Shown here in pieces: positions 7,169 through 13,106 of a DNA stretch of 13,106 bases. The stretch lies in assembly GCA_025356715.1 (NCBI GenBank), contig JANXRU010000190.1:1-13106 (forward strand), written 5' to 3'. This DNA is from Bacteroidota bacterium (GTDB lineage Bacteria; Bacteroidota; Bacteroidia; B-17B0; B-17BO). Positions within the stretch are counted from its first letter, which is position 1. Each line of letters starts with the position of its first letter. The notes under the pieces are model-generated. The model ran no database searches and had not been told where the DNA came from. It saw nothing but the letters and a program-made list of their open reading frames with translations. Made by a program: the position numbers and the translations under genes.

Positions 7169-7702
7169 TTAATATAAATTTTTAGCGTAAAAAGCTTTAT
7201 AACTACTTTCTTCAATACAGGTAGTTATCATTTCGAATTCTGTAATATTTTGGACTTTCCCGTAATTTGTAATTTCGCTTTTCACCTCGTGTTTAAGTAT
7301 CTGAAAGTTAATATCTGCTATTTCATTCATAAACAGATGCTCTCCATTTTTTTGAGAATTTAAAAAATAAATAAGAGAATTACAATAAATTAAAGTACTA
7401 AGTTCATTTCCAATAAATACATTGGTTTTGTGCTTATTAATCCTCTTTTGAAGTAGATTTTCCCAATTAGACCAATGATTATTTGATTTTTCACGAACAT
7501 ATAAAGCCATCTTTTTCTTTGGTATAGGCGTAAATAATGCCCAGCCTTGATGGAAATAGGGGTAAACATAAAGCCAACTTGCAAATTTCAATTGGCTTGA
7601 CTTTATTTTATATGGAGAACTATAAATAGAAATCAAAAAAAAATGCAAACACAACCCTGAAATTAATATAATAGATAATAGTCGCTTTACAAATTCGGTC
7701 AT
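7169..7702 (-). CDS. SdpA-like single-pass membrane protein
   Basis: A 177-residue protein with one N-terminal membrane segment (about residues 7-27) and a soluble domain. The motif YFHQGWALFTPIP (about 49-61) matches the QGW-FFT/LFAP-P pattern of the SdpA family and of the related DUF5819-type proteins found beside HTTM genes. In Bacillus subtilis SdpA and SdpB are both needed to turn pro-SdpC into the active peptide. Here the gene lies directly before the HTTM/SdpB-like gene with essentially no spacing, so a joint function is likely. No SdpC-like precursor was found in the adjoining intergenic regions. The ATG at 7702 is natural for the signal-anchor. It diverges from the lipoprotein gene at 7873; a TATATTTA about 65 bases upstream is only a near match to a -7 element. 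Confidence 0.72.
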   Translation of the reverse strand: MTEFVKRLLSIILISGLCLHFFLISIYSSPYKIKSSQLKFASWLYVYPYFHQGWALFTPIPKKKMALYVREKSNNHWSNWENLLQKRINKHKTNVFIGNELSTLIYCNSLIYFLNSQKNGEHLFMNEIADINFQILKHEVKSEITNYGKVQNITEFEMITTCIEESSYKAFYAKNLY

Positions 7703-7839
7703 AATAATCTACCTTAAATTATTTTAAACAGTTATTTTTTGTTTATAAACGAATCCGATTGTGTAAATATAAGATAAACTAATTTATTAAAAAATGTGAA
7801 TTAATAGGTTACTTTATAATTAGTAATTGTATTAATACA

Positions 7840-7847
7840 TACATTTG
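7840..7847 (+). promoter_or_regulatory. -7 promoter element of the coiled-coil lipoprotein gene
   Basis: TACATTTG matches TAnnTTTG exactly and is identical to the -7 element of the trp promoter. It ends 25 bases before the ATG at 7873, giving a 5' untranslated region of roughly 20 bases. No TTG is found at the usual 17-23 base spacing; the nearest (7827-7829) is only 10 bases away, so the -33 element is poor. Confidence 0.55.
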
Positions 7848-7872
7848 CAAACATTTAAAAATACTCTAAATA

Positions 7873-8736
7873 ATGAAAGCATTAAAATTAATAATAGTAG
7901 CAGCTATTTTAACTGCATCAAGTTTTTTTACAACTTCTTGCGGAAGTGGAGAAAAAGAAGGGAATCCTTTAGCAGATAGTTTATCAGGTGTTAATGGAGA
8001 ATTAACAGGAGAGCTAAGTAAAAAAGAGGCTGCCGTGCAAGAGTTCGTAAATGCATTCAACGAAATTCAAGATAACTTAACTGCTATTAAAGAAAAAGAA
8101 AAGATTGTTTCTACTCATAATCAAAGTGGAGACGTAAAAAGTAAAGAAGAGTCTATTAAAGAAGATATTCAAGCTATTTATGATTTACTTGCAAAAAACA
8201 AAAACCGTATTGGTTCTTTAAGTTCTAAGTTAAAAGCTTCTAAATCTAAAATAGCTGGTTTAGAGCAAATGATTGCAAGCTTACAATCTCAAATAGATAG
8301 TAAAGACGGTGAAATTGCTGATTTAAAAGCATCATTAGAAGCTAAAAACATTGAGTTAAGTAACATCGTTATGAATTTAGAAAACGTTGAAACTGAAAGT
8401 TCTGCAAAAACTGAAAAATTAAATACTGCTTTTTATGCTTTTGGAACTAAAAAAGAATTAATCGAAAAAGGTGTTATTACTAAGGAAGGCGGATTTATTG
8501 GAATGGGAAAAACCACCAAGTTGAAAGATAATTTCAATAAAGATTATTTCACAAAAGTTGATATTTCCAACACATCTTCTATTAATATTAATGCTAAAAA
8601 AGCTAAAATCGTATCGAATCATCCCACAAATTCTTACAAATTAATAGGCGGAGAAAAATCAGTTGAAAAAATTGAAATTTCTAATTCTGAAGATTTTTGG
8701 TCAAACTCTAAATACTTAGTTATTATTATTGAGTAA
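7873..8736 (+). CDS. Coiled-coil lipoprotein, Bacteroidota-specific type
   Basis: A predicted lipoprotein of 287 residues. The signal peptide ends in a lipobox, FTTSC, with Cys23 as the lipidated residue, followed by GSGEKEGN with charged residues. Residues about 45-185 are a long heptad-rich, Lys/Glu/Ser-rich coiled coil. A compact C-terminal domain (about 190-287) contains FGTKKELIEKGVI, KAKIVSNHPTNSY and ends FWSNSKYLVIIIE. I recall a similar C-terminal pattern in Bacteroidota proteins annotated as Cbp1-family adhesins or, wrongly, as SMC-like ATPases. That assignment comes from memory and is not a search result. It has its own promoter and a strong terminator, so it is monocistronic. Its cellular role is unknown; a structural periplasmic or surface role is plausible. 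Confidence 0.85.
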   Translation: MKALKLIIVAAILTASSFFTTSCGSGEKEGNPLADSLSGVNGELTGELSKKEAAVQEFVNAFNEIQDNLTAIKEKEKIVSTHNQSGDVKSKEESIKEDIQAIYDLLAKNKNRIGSLSSKLKASKSKIAGLEQMIASLQSQIDSKDGEIADLKASLEAKNIELSNIVMNLENVETESSAKTEKLNTAFYAFGTKKELIEKGVITKEGGFIGMGKTTKLKDNFNKDYFTKVDISNTSSININAKKAKIVSNHPTNSYKLIGGEKSVEKIEISNSEDFWSNSKYLVIIIE

Positions 8737-8761
8737 TTAATTTAACTAATTATCAATATTT

Positions 8762-8791
8762 AAAGGTTCTCTTTATTAGAGAACCTTTTTT
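8762..8791 (+). terminator. Intrinsic terminator after the coiled-coil lipoprotein gene
   Basis: A perfect 11-bp stem (8762-8772 AAAGGTTCTCT with 8778-8788 AGAGAACCTTT) and a five-base loop are followed by a run of six T (8786-8791). It lies 25 bases after the stop codon. The A-rich 5' side means it might also work weakly on the other strand, but no minus-strand gene ends here. Confidence 0.9.
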
Positions 8792-8795
8792 ATTT

Positions 8796-8894
8796 ATGTA
8801 TGTTTATACTTTAAAAAAAACGTATCAAATACCCATGTTTGTAGAAAGCAAAAACAATTTCGGAGCACTCAACGAAGCATTTTATAAAATATAA
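8796..8894 (+). CDS. Possible 32-residue small ORF (low confidence)
   Basis: Between the terminator at 8791 and the gene at 8959 there is an open frame from ATG 8796 to TAA 8892-8894. Its second half (MFVESKNNFGALNEAFYKI, from an internal ATG at 8835) has balanced, protein-like composition, unlike the surrounding AT-rich spacer. No promoter or ribosome binding site supports it and I recognise no family. It could be a small protein, a relic of a longer gene, or chance. The remaining sequence to 8958 holds nothing else that I recognise. Confidence 0.2.
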   Translation: MYVYTLKKTYQIPMFVESKNNFGALNEAFYKI

Positions 8895-8958
8895 AGATTG
8901 AGTTAAATGCCTAAACTGGACAAACCATATGACAATAAAAAAACAATAATTTAGACTT

Positions 8959-9561
8959 ATGAAATATATACTTCTTTTACTAATTACACATAATTTAAGC
9001 ATCTCTTTCGCTCAAAAAGATTCTATTTTGAAGCAATTTGATTATAGCCGAAATCGGAAAACACATCAAAGCATGATTGTTTTAACATCATGGGCTGGAG
9101 CTAATATCGCAGGTAGTGTTGCCGGCTTCGCGCTAACTAATAATTACGAAGACAAACAGTTTTACATCATGAATGGCGCTTGGGGTGTTATTAACTTAGG
9201 ACTAGCATTGCCTAGTTTATTAGGCAAACCAAAGCCTACCGGAACAGTTTGGGATGTACAAAAAAGACAAACCAATGTGGAAAAATTATTTTTAGCAAAC
9301 GCCGCTTTAGATTTAGCCTATATTATGCGAGGGACTTATTATTTAGAGCAAGCCAAACATCAAACTGACCCTTCAGAAGAACAACGTTCTCGGGGTTTTG
9401 GAAATGCTATTATTATTCAAGGGGCGGGGTTATTTATTTTTGATTTAACCATGACGTTCATTAGTAACCGAAATAGAAAAAAACACTTAGATCCCTTTTT
9501 GAAAAACTCCACCATTTATTTTACAGGAAATGCTGTCGGTATAGGCTATCGCTTTAATTAA
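8959..9561 (+). CDS. Secreted or membrane protein of unknown function (DUF6992-like)
   Basis: A 200-residue protein with an N-terminal signal peptide (MKYILLLLITHNLSISFAQ, cleavage probably at FA/QK). Hydrophobic stretches follow: ILTSWAGANIAGSVAGFAL (about 41-59), a Gly/Leu-rich WGVINLGLALPSLLG (about 75-89) and AIIIQGAGLFIFDLTMTFI (about 150-168). The N-terminal RNRKTHQSM-VL-SWAGANI-GS and FYIMNGAWGVIN patterns resemble a small Bacteroidota family I recall as DUF6992; this is from memory only. The C-terminal strand ends in YRFN, as in outer-membrane beta proteins, but the length is short for a barrel. It is followed after 56 bases by ispE, which has its own promoter. A near-match -7 element (TAATTTAG, 8947-8954) sits four bases before the ATG. 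Confidence 0.8.
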   Translation: MKYILLLLITHNLSISFAQKDSILKQFDYSRNRKTHQSMIVLTSWAGANIAGSVAGFALTNNYEDKQFYIMNGAWGVINLGLALPSLLGKPKPTGTVWDVQKRQTNVEKLFLANAALDLAYIMRGTYYLEQAKHQTDPSEEQRSRGFGNAIIIQGAGLFIFDLTMTFISNRNRKKHLDPFLKNSTIYFTGNAVGIGYRFN

Positions 9562-9583
9562 ATTGATTTATAATAAAATGCAA

Positions 9584-9613
9584 TTTGAGTATTAAATAAA
9601 ATGCATAGTTTTG
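9584..9613 (+). promoter_or_regulatory. ispE promoter abutting the start codon
   Basis: TTTG (9584-9587), an 18-base spacer, and TAGTTTTG (9606-9613) form a full match to the Bacteroidota consensus. Only TTTT separates the -7 element from the ATG at 9618. Transcription would then begin at or within a base or two of the A of ATG, which predicts a leaderless ispE mRNA. The alternative is that ispE is read from upstream and this match is fortuitous. Confidence 0.6.
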
Positions 9614-9617
9614 TTTT

Positions 9618-10436
9618 ATGATTTGCTTCCCCAACGCTAAAATAAATTTAGGATTACATGTTACTGAAAAACGCGCGGATGGGTTTCATAATATTGAAAC
9701 TATTTTTTATCCAATTGGTTGGAATGATGCATTAGAAATTATTGAATTAAAAAATTCTTCTTCTGATTTTAGTATACAATTAAGCGGTATTCCTATTCAT
9801 GGGGACATAGAAGATAATTTATTATATAAAGCATATTATCTGATTAAAAAAATAAGAACAGTTCCTTCCATACAAGTGTATTTGCACAAAATATTACCGA
9901 TGGGTGCTGGACTTGGCGGTGGAAGTGCTGACGCTGCCTTTTTTATAAATTTATTAAATGAGCAATTTAAATTACAATTATCAGAACATGAAAGGATAGA
10001 CATAACAAAAAAACTGGGAAGCGACTGCGCTTTTTTCATTAATAATAAACCAGTGTTTGCTTACGATAAAGGCGATGTTTTTAAATCCATTGAATTAGAT
10101 TTAAGCAACTATTATATTGCAATTATTCATCCTAATATTCATAGCAACACTAAAGAGGCTTATCATTTAGTAACACCATGTGCGCCAAAACAATCCATTT
10201 TAGAGGTAATTAAACAGCCTATTCAAACATGGAAAACAGATTTAATGAATGATTTTGAAATTTCAATTTTTAATAAATATCCAATCGTCGCAAAAACAAA
10301 ACAAGATTTGTACGATTGCAACGCTCTATACGCCTGCATGAGTGGCAGTGGTAGCGCTGTGTTTGGAATATTTAACCAAAAACCAATAATAAATACGTTA
10401 ACACATTTTCCTCATTGGATTGGAAAAATGAAATGA
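9618..10436 (+). CDS. ispE: 4-diphosphocytidyl-2-C-methyl-D-erythritol kinase
   Basis: Phosphorylates CDP-methylerythritol with ATP, the fourth step of the MEP pathway to isoprenoid precursors, in the cytoplasm. It is a GHMP kinase of 272 residues, slightly shorter than the common 280-290. The N-terminal substrate motif NAKINLGLHVTEKRADGFH has Lys8 in the catalytic position. The ATP-binding glycine loop PMGAGLGGGSADAA is at residues 94-107. LGSDCAFFI carries the catalytic Asp136. The C-terminal GHMP motif YACMSGSGSAVFGIF is intact. Its ATG follows a promoter-like element by four bases, and a lipase gene starts 14 bases after its stop, so the two are probably co-transcribed without an obvious metabolic link. 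Confidence 0.97.
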   Translation: MICFPNAKINLGLHVTEKRADGFHNIETIFYPIGWNDALEIIELKNSSSDFSIQLSGIPIHGDIEDNLLYKAYYLIKKIRTVPSIQVYLHKILPMGAGLGGGSADAAFFINLLNEQFKLQLSEHERIDITKKLGSDCAFFINNKPVFAYDKGDVFKSIELDLSNYYIAIIHPNIHSNTKEAYHLVTPCAPKQSILEVIKQPIQTWKTDLMNDFEISIFNKYPIVAKTKQDLYDCNALYACMSGSGSAVFGIFNQKPIINTLTHFPHWIGKMK

Positions 10437-10450
10437 CAAATTTCTAGTAT

Positions 10451-11554
10451 ATGTATCTCTTTAAGTCTTTATGTTTTCTAATACTCCTATTATGTTCTAT
10501 TCATTTAGGTGCGCAACAAAAATTAAAACCACTCTTTGATGGCAAAGAATTTATTGATGTTCTGCATTTAGAATGGGCGCATCAAGATAGCGGTAGCAAA
10601 TATGTTCCTAAATATTTACCAAGTAATTATAGCAGAGTTTACCGTTCTCCAATTGTAGGACTTAATAATAAATTTGATTTTTGGCTACGAGACGATTCGG
10701 TGGGTGTTATCTGCATTCGCTATACTGTGGGTGGTTCCAGCTGGTTAGAAAATTTATACTCTGGTATGATTAAAGCTTCTGGCACCCTGCATTTAAACGA
10801 TAGCACAAACTTTAATTATAAATTTTCTGACGATGAAAAAGCCTTAGTACATCACGGATGGTCTATTGGTGCTTGCCATTTAGCACCATACATTACAAAT
10901 ATTATTAATGCATATTACAAAAAGGGTGTCAAAGAATTTATTATTGTAGGCCATAGTCAAGGTGCGGCGCTGTCGTATTTAATTCGTTCATATTTAGAAT
11001 ACCTGCCTGCGAACGAAATACCTAAAGACATTACATATAAAGTATATAGTTGCGCAGCTCCAAAACCAGGTAATATGTTTTACTCGTACGATTATGATTT
11101 TATTACTCGTAATGGCTGGGCTTATCGTATTGTAAATACACATGATTGGGTTCCTCAAACTCCTTTTGCCATTCAATCTATCGATGACATGAATCCAGTA
11201 AATCCATACTCTATACGAAAAGTAGTACTTAAAAAACGGGTCAAAAGTCCTTTTGTTCGTTGGTATGTAAATCACGCTGTTAAGGAAATTGAAAAAACAG
11301 CAACAAAAACAAATCGTAAATACAAAAAACATTTAACTAAACATGTTGATCATTATGTCAAAAAAATGTTAACTCAATACCAATCACCAAAAGTTTATAA
11401 TAGTAATTCCTTCGCTCCAGCAGGAATACCAATCATTTTAAAGCCAAATGCACAATACGATTCAATATTTAAGTTTGATGGTGAAAATGTATTTATTCAC
11501 CATTTATTCGAACCTTACATTTATTTAACAGAGTTGCACTACATCAAAAAATAG
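10451..11554 (+). CDS. Secreted class-3-type lipase / alpha-beta hydrolase
   Basis: A 367-residue exported hydrolase. The signal peptide covers about residues 1-21 (LCFLILLLCSIHLGAQ). The alpha/beta-hydrolase fold shows the nucleophile elbow IIVGHSQGAAL with Ser169. A candidate acid is Asp232 in NTHDWVPQTP, the position usual in fungal-type (class 3) lipases, and the candidate base is His350 or His351 in FIHHLFEPYIYL near the C-terminus. Between Asp and His lies a basic, Lys/Arg/His-rich helical insert (about 250-305, KKRVKSPFVRWYVNH and onward) that could contact membranes or phosphate groups. The substrate cannot be told from sequence. It starts 14 bases after ispE and probably shares its transcript. 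The ATG at 10451 directly begins the signal peptide. Confidence 0.9.
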   Translation: MYLFKSLCFLILLLCSIHLGAQQKLKPLFDGKEFIDVLHLEWAHQDSGSKYVPKYLPSNYSRVYRSPIVGLNNKFDFWLRDDSVGVICIRYTVGGSSWLENLYSGMIKASGTLHLNDSTNFNYKFSDDEKALVHHGWSIGACHLAPYITNIINAYYKKGVKEFIIVGHSQGAALSYLIRSYLEYLPANEIPKDITYKVYSCAAPKPGNMFYSYDYDFITRNGWAYRIVNTHDWVPQTPFAIQSIDDMNPVNPYSIRKVVLKKRVKSPFVRWYVNHAVKEIEKTATKTNRKYKKHLTKHVDHYVKKMLTQYQSPKVYNSNSFAPAGIPIILKPNAQYDSIFKFDGENVFIHHLFEPYIYLTELHYIKK

Positions 11555-11612
11555 TAATTTAAATATTGCATTATTTCTAATCCATTAAAAAGATATATTA
11601 TTGTATCTTAGC

Positions 11613-12419
11613 ATGACAAAAAATAAATACATGACCGTTAAATTAATTATAGCAATTTGTTTTATTATTTGCAGTTCGTTTATTTTTCAGTCTTCAAATA
11701 AACCTATTCATATAAGCTTTCCTGAAAAAAATTGCTCCATTAAAATTGATGCTTTTGGAAATATATACGTGATTAACCCGATGCAAATCACTAAATATAA
11801 TGCCTTAGGTATATTGCAAAAATCATTTAGTGTAAAACGTTATGGTAAAATAGATTTTGTGGACACATCAAATCCCTTAAAAATACTGGTGTATTACAAA
11901 GATTTTCAACAAGTGTTATTTTTAGACAACCAATTAACAGCGTCCAGTGCTATGATTGCACTCGAAGATATTGGATACGAACAAGCTAGCTTAATTTGCA
12001 ACTCATCTAATAATAGTTTTTGGTTATACGATAAACAAAATAATAGTTTATTACGTTTTAATAGCGAATCGAAAACCCTTGTAAAAACAGGTAATTTAAA
12101 GCGTATATTAGATATTGACATCAATCCAAATTTTATGATTGAGCATAATGGCTACTTATATTTAAATTGCCCAAAAGAAGGCATTTTGTTGTTTGATATT
12201 TATGGTACATTTTATAAAACATTTCCAATAAAAAACTTAAAAGAGTTTAATGTTGTAAACGAAAATGTGTTTTATTTTAAAGATAATACCTTAAATGAAT
12301 ATCAACCATCCACATTTAATACCATTCAAAAACTGTTTACCGACACACTAATTAAAAATGTGTATTGGCAAAACGATCGATTTTATAAGATTTATGCCGA
12401 TTCGCTAAGTGCAGAATAG
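11613..12419 (+). CDS. Exported beta-propeller-like protein of unknown function
   Basis: About 268 residues. A hydrophobic N-terminal segment (VKLIIAICFIICSSFIF) is a signal peptide or membrane anchor. The rest is a run of short beta-strand repeats with motifs such as DAFGNIYVINP, NNSFWLYDKQNNSLLRFN, NGYLYLNCPKEGILLFDIYG and NVFYFKDNTLNEY. This looks like an incomplete or small NHL/SMP-type propeller, with no catalytic motif visible. I recognise no named family. Two ATG codons are possible: 11613 (used here) and 11631, which would start at MTVKLII. A near-match -7 element TATCTTAG (11604-11611) ends one base before 11613; if it is real, 11631 is the better start. It follows the lipase gene by 58 bases and precedes the ribosomal operon. 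Confidence 0.78.
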   Translation: MTKNKYMTVKLIIAICFIICSSFIFQSSNKPIHISFPEKNCSIKIDAFGNIYVINPMQITKYNALGILQKSFSVKRYGKIDFVDTSNPLKILVYYKDFQQVLFLDNQLTASSAMIALEDIGYEQASLICNSSNNSFWLYDKQNNSLLRFNSESKTLVKTGNLKRILDIDINPNFMIEHNGYLYLNCPKEGILLFDIYGTFYKTFPIKNLKEFNVVNENVFYFKDNTLNEYQPSTFNTIQKLFTDTLIKNVYWQNDRFYKIYADSLSAE

Positions 12420-12447
12420 TTATATTTTAAGCTCAATAAACCTTAAC

Positions 12448-12484
12448 TGATTGGCTTTGATCCATTTGCCAATAATCATTTTTT
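12448..12484 (+). terminator. Probable terminator between the propeller gene and rpsF
   Basis: TGA+TTGGC (12448-12455) pairs with GCCAA (12468-12472) and, across a three-base bulge, with TCA (12476-12478), followed by six T. The 12-base loop and the bulge make it moderate only. It sits 29 bases after the stop codon of the propeller-like gene and just before the rpsF promoter element, where a terminator would be expected. Confidence 0.45.
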
Positions 12485-12525
12485 GCAACCATGAGAAAAA
12501 AGTAGATTATTACGAATAATTACCT

Positions 12526-12533
12526 TATATTTG
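12526..12533 (+). promoter_or_regulatory. -7 promoter element of the rpsF-rpsR operon
   Basis: TATATTTG matches TAnnTTTG exactly and is followed by CACCC, a common downstream context in this phylum. It ends 27 bases before the ATG of rpsF, leaving an A/T-rich leader (ATTTAAAAAAATATAAACA) without a Shine-Dalgarno sequence. No TTG is present at the expected -33 distance. Confidence 0.65.
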
Positions 12534-12560
12534 CACCCTTAATTTAAAAAAATATAAACA

Positions 12561-12929
12561 ATGGAAAAACGCTATGAGACGGTCTTCATTTTAACTCCCG
12601 TTTTGTCTGATGATCAGGCAAAGGAGGCCGCAAAAAAGTTTGAAAAAATCTTAACAGATTTGGGAGCCAAAATTAATGCCCGTGAAAACTGGGGATTGAA
12701 AAAATTAGCTTACCCTATTCAAAAGAAAACAACTGGGTTTTATCACCTAATTGATTATTCTGGAACAGGTAAAGAAATCGCTGAATTAGAATTGCAATTC
12801 AAACGTGACGAACGTATTTTACGTTTCTTAACGATTGCTTTAGAAAAACATTCTGCTACATGGGCTGACAAGCGTCGTGGAAGAAATGCTGACGCTAAAG
12901 TTGCTAAAACTAAAAAAGCTGAAGCTTAA
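12561..12929 (+). CDS. rpsF: Small ribosomal subunit protein bS6
   Basis: A component of the 30S platform that pairs with bS18 on 16S rRNA. It has 122 residues: the S6 core (about 1-95) begins MEKRYETVFILTPVLSDDQ and includes the family signature region GLKKLAYPIQKKTTGFYHLIDY, then a short Ala/Lys-rich tail (AKVAKTKKAEA) of the kind common in Bacteroidota. It is followed after 26 bases by rpsR, the conserved S6-S18 order. The leader is AT-rich, with no Shine-Dalgarno sequence, as usual for highly expressed genes of this phylum. Confidence 0.98.
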   Translation: MEKRYETVFILTPVLSDDQAKEAAKKFEKILTDLGAKINARENWGLKKLAYPIQKKTTGFYHLIDYSGTGKEIAELELQFKRDERILRFLTIALEKHSATWADKRRGRNADAKVAKTKKAEA

Positions 12930-12955
12930 TTATTAAACCCAAAAACATTACGAAA

Positions 12956-13106
12956 ATGGCAAAACATGAAGTACGCTTTTTAAACCCACCATCGGTTGAA
13001 GCAAAAAAGAAAAAATACTGTCGCTTTAAAAAGTTAGGTATTAAATATATTGATTACAAAGACGCTGACTTTTTATTAAAGTTCGTTAATGAGCAAGGTA
13101 AGTTAT
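12956..13106 (+). CDS. rpsR: Small ribosomal subunit protein bS18, 3' end cut by window edge
   Basis: bS18 binds bS6 and the 16S rRNA platform. The first 50 codons are present and open to the window edge; translation was done by hand from ATG 12956. The S18 signature region reads KKKKYCRFKKLGIKYIDYKD followed by FLLKFVNEQGKL, the segment preceding the conserved PRR motif that would lie outside the window. The spacing to rpsF is 26 bases with no terminator, so they are co-transcribed; rplI would be the expected next gene. Confidence 0.96.
   Translation, partial: MAKHEVRFLNPPSVEAKKKKYCRFKKLGIKYIDYKDADFLLKFVNEQGKL

Noticed and set aside
7866..8060. Minus-strand 64-codon frame over the lipoprotein signal sequence, considered as a possible SdpC-like precursor
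   Set aside because: It is the complement of a well-supported lipoprotein N-terminus and has no signal peptide or Cys pattern expected of a toxin precursor.
8811..9002. Minus-strand 63-codon frame across the spacer and the start of the gene at 8959
   Set aside because: Hydrophobic AT-driven composition, overlap with a signal peptide coding region on the other strand, and no promoter or terminator.
10994..11332. 112-codon minus-strand open frame inside the lipase gene
   Set aside because: It overlaps the conserved lipase coding sequence, is Phe/Cys/Ile-rich and low in complexity, and has no promoter.

Overview
The window is low-GC (roughly one third G+C) DNA from a member of the Bacteroidota. 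The evidence is the rpsF-rpsR gene pair with short Ala/Lys-tailed S6, the recurrent promoter -7 element TAnnTTTG, weak Shine-Dalgarno sequences, TPR/PD40/OmpA envelope proteins and lipoproteins of types common in this phylum. I cannot fix a genus; a free-living relative of the Flavobacteriales or Sphingobacteriales would fit. No IS element, tRNA, rRNA or CRISPR array was seen.

Left part, minus strand (1-3823): a tryptophan biosynthesis operon read right to left as leader peptide - trpE - trpG - trpD - trpC (the last cut by the window edge). All catalytic motifs are intact. Upstream of trpE lies a small gene that ordinary gene finding misses. It is a 20-codon leader peptide containing three consecutive Trp codons, followed by a strong intrinsic terminator and preceded by a good Bacteroidota promoter. 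By eye the leader can fold into mutually exclusive pairings, so it looks like a complete ribosome-stalling attenuator. The -7 element sits so close to the leader ATG that the mRNA is probably leaderless or nearly so. A REP-like imperfect palindrome lies between trpG and trpD.

Middle, minus strand (3851-7702): a large envelope protein with TPRs, a five-blade PD40 propeller, carboxypeptidase-regulatory-like domains and an OmpA C-terminal domain, the layout known from PorE of the type IX secretion system. Upstream of it is a two-gene unit encoding an SdpA-like single-pass membrane protein and an HTTM/SdpB-like multipass membrane protein. This is the pair that in Bacillus matures the SdpC toxin, but no toxin precursor is visible here. 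The HTTM gene seems to lack a conventional start codon at its natural N-terminus.

Right part, plus strand (7873-13106): a coiled-coil lipoprotein with a strong terminator; a small secreted or membrane protein of unknown function; ispE (isoprenoid precursor synthesis) with a promoter abutting its ATG; a secreted class-3-type lipase directly behind ispE; a secreted or anchored beta-propeller-like protein; and the start of the ribosomal operon rpsF-rpsR.

The most rewarding feature is the trp attenuator with its leader peptide. The SdpAB-like pair and the group of -7 elements lying only a few bases from start codons come next.
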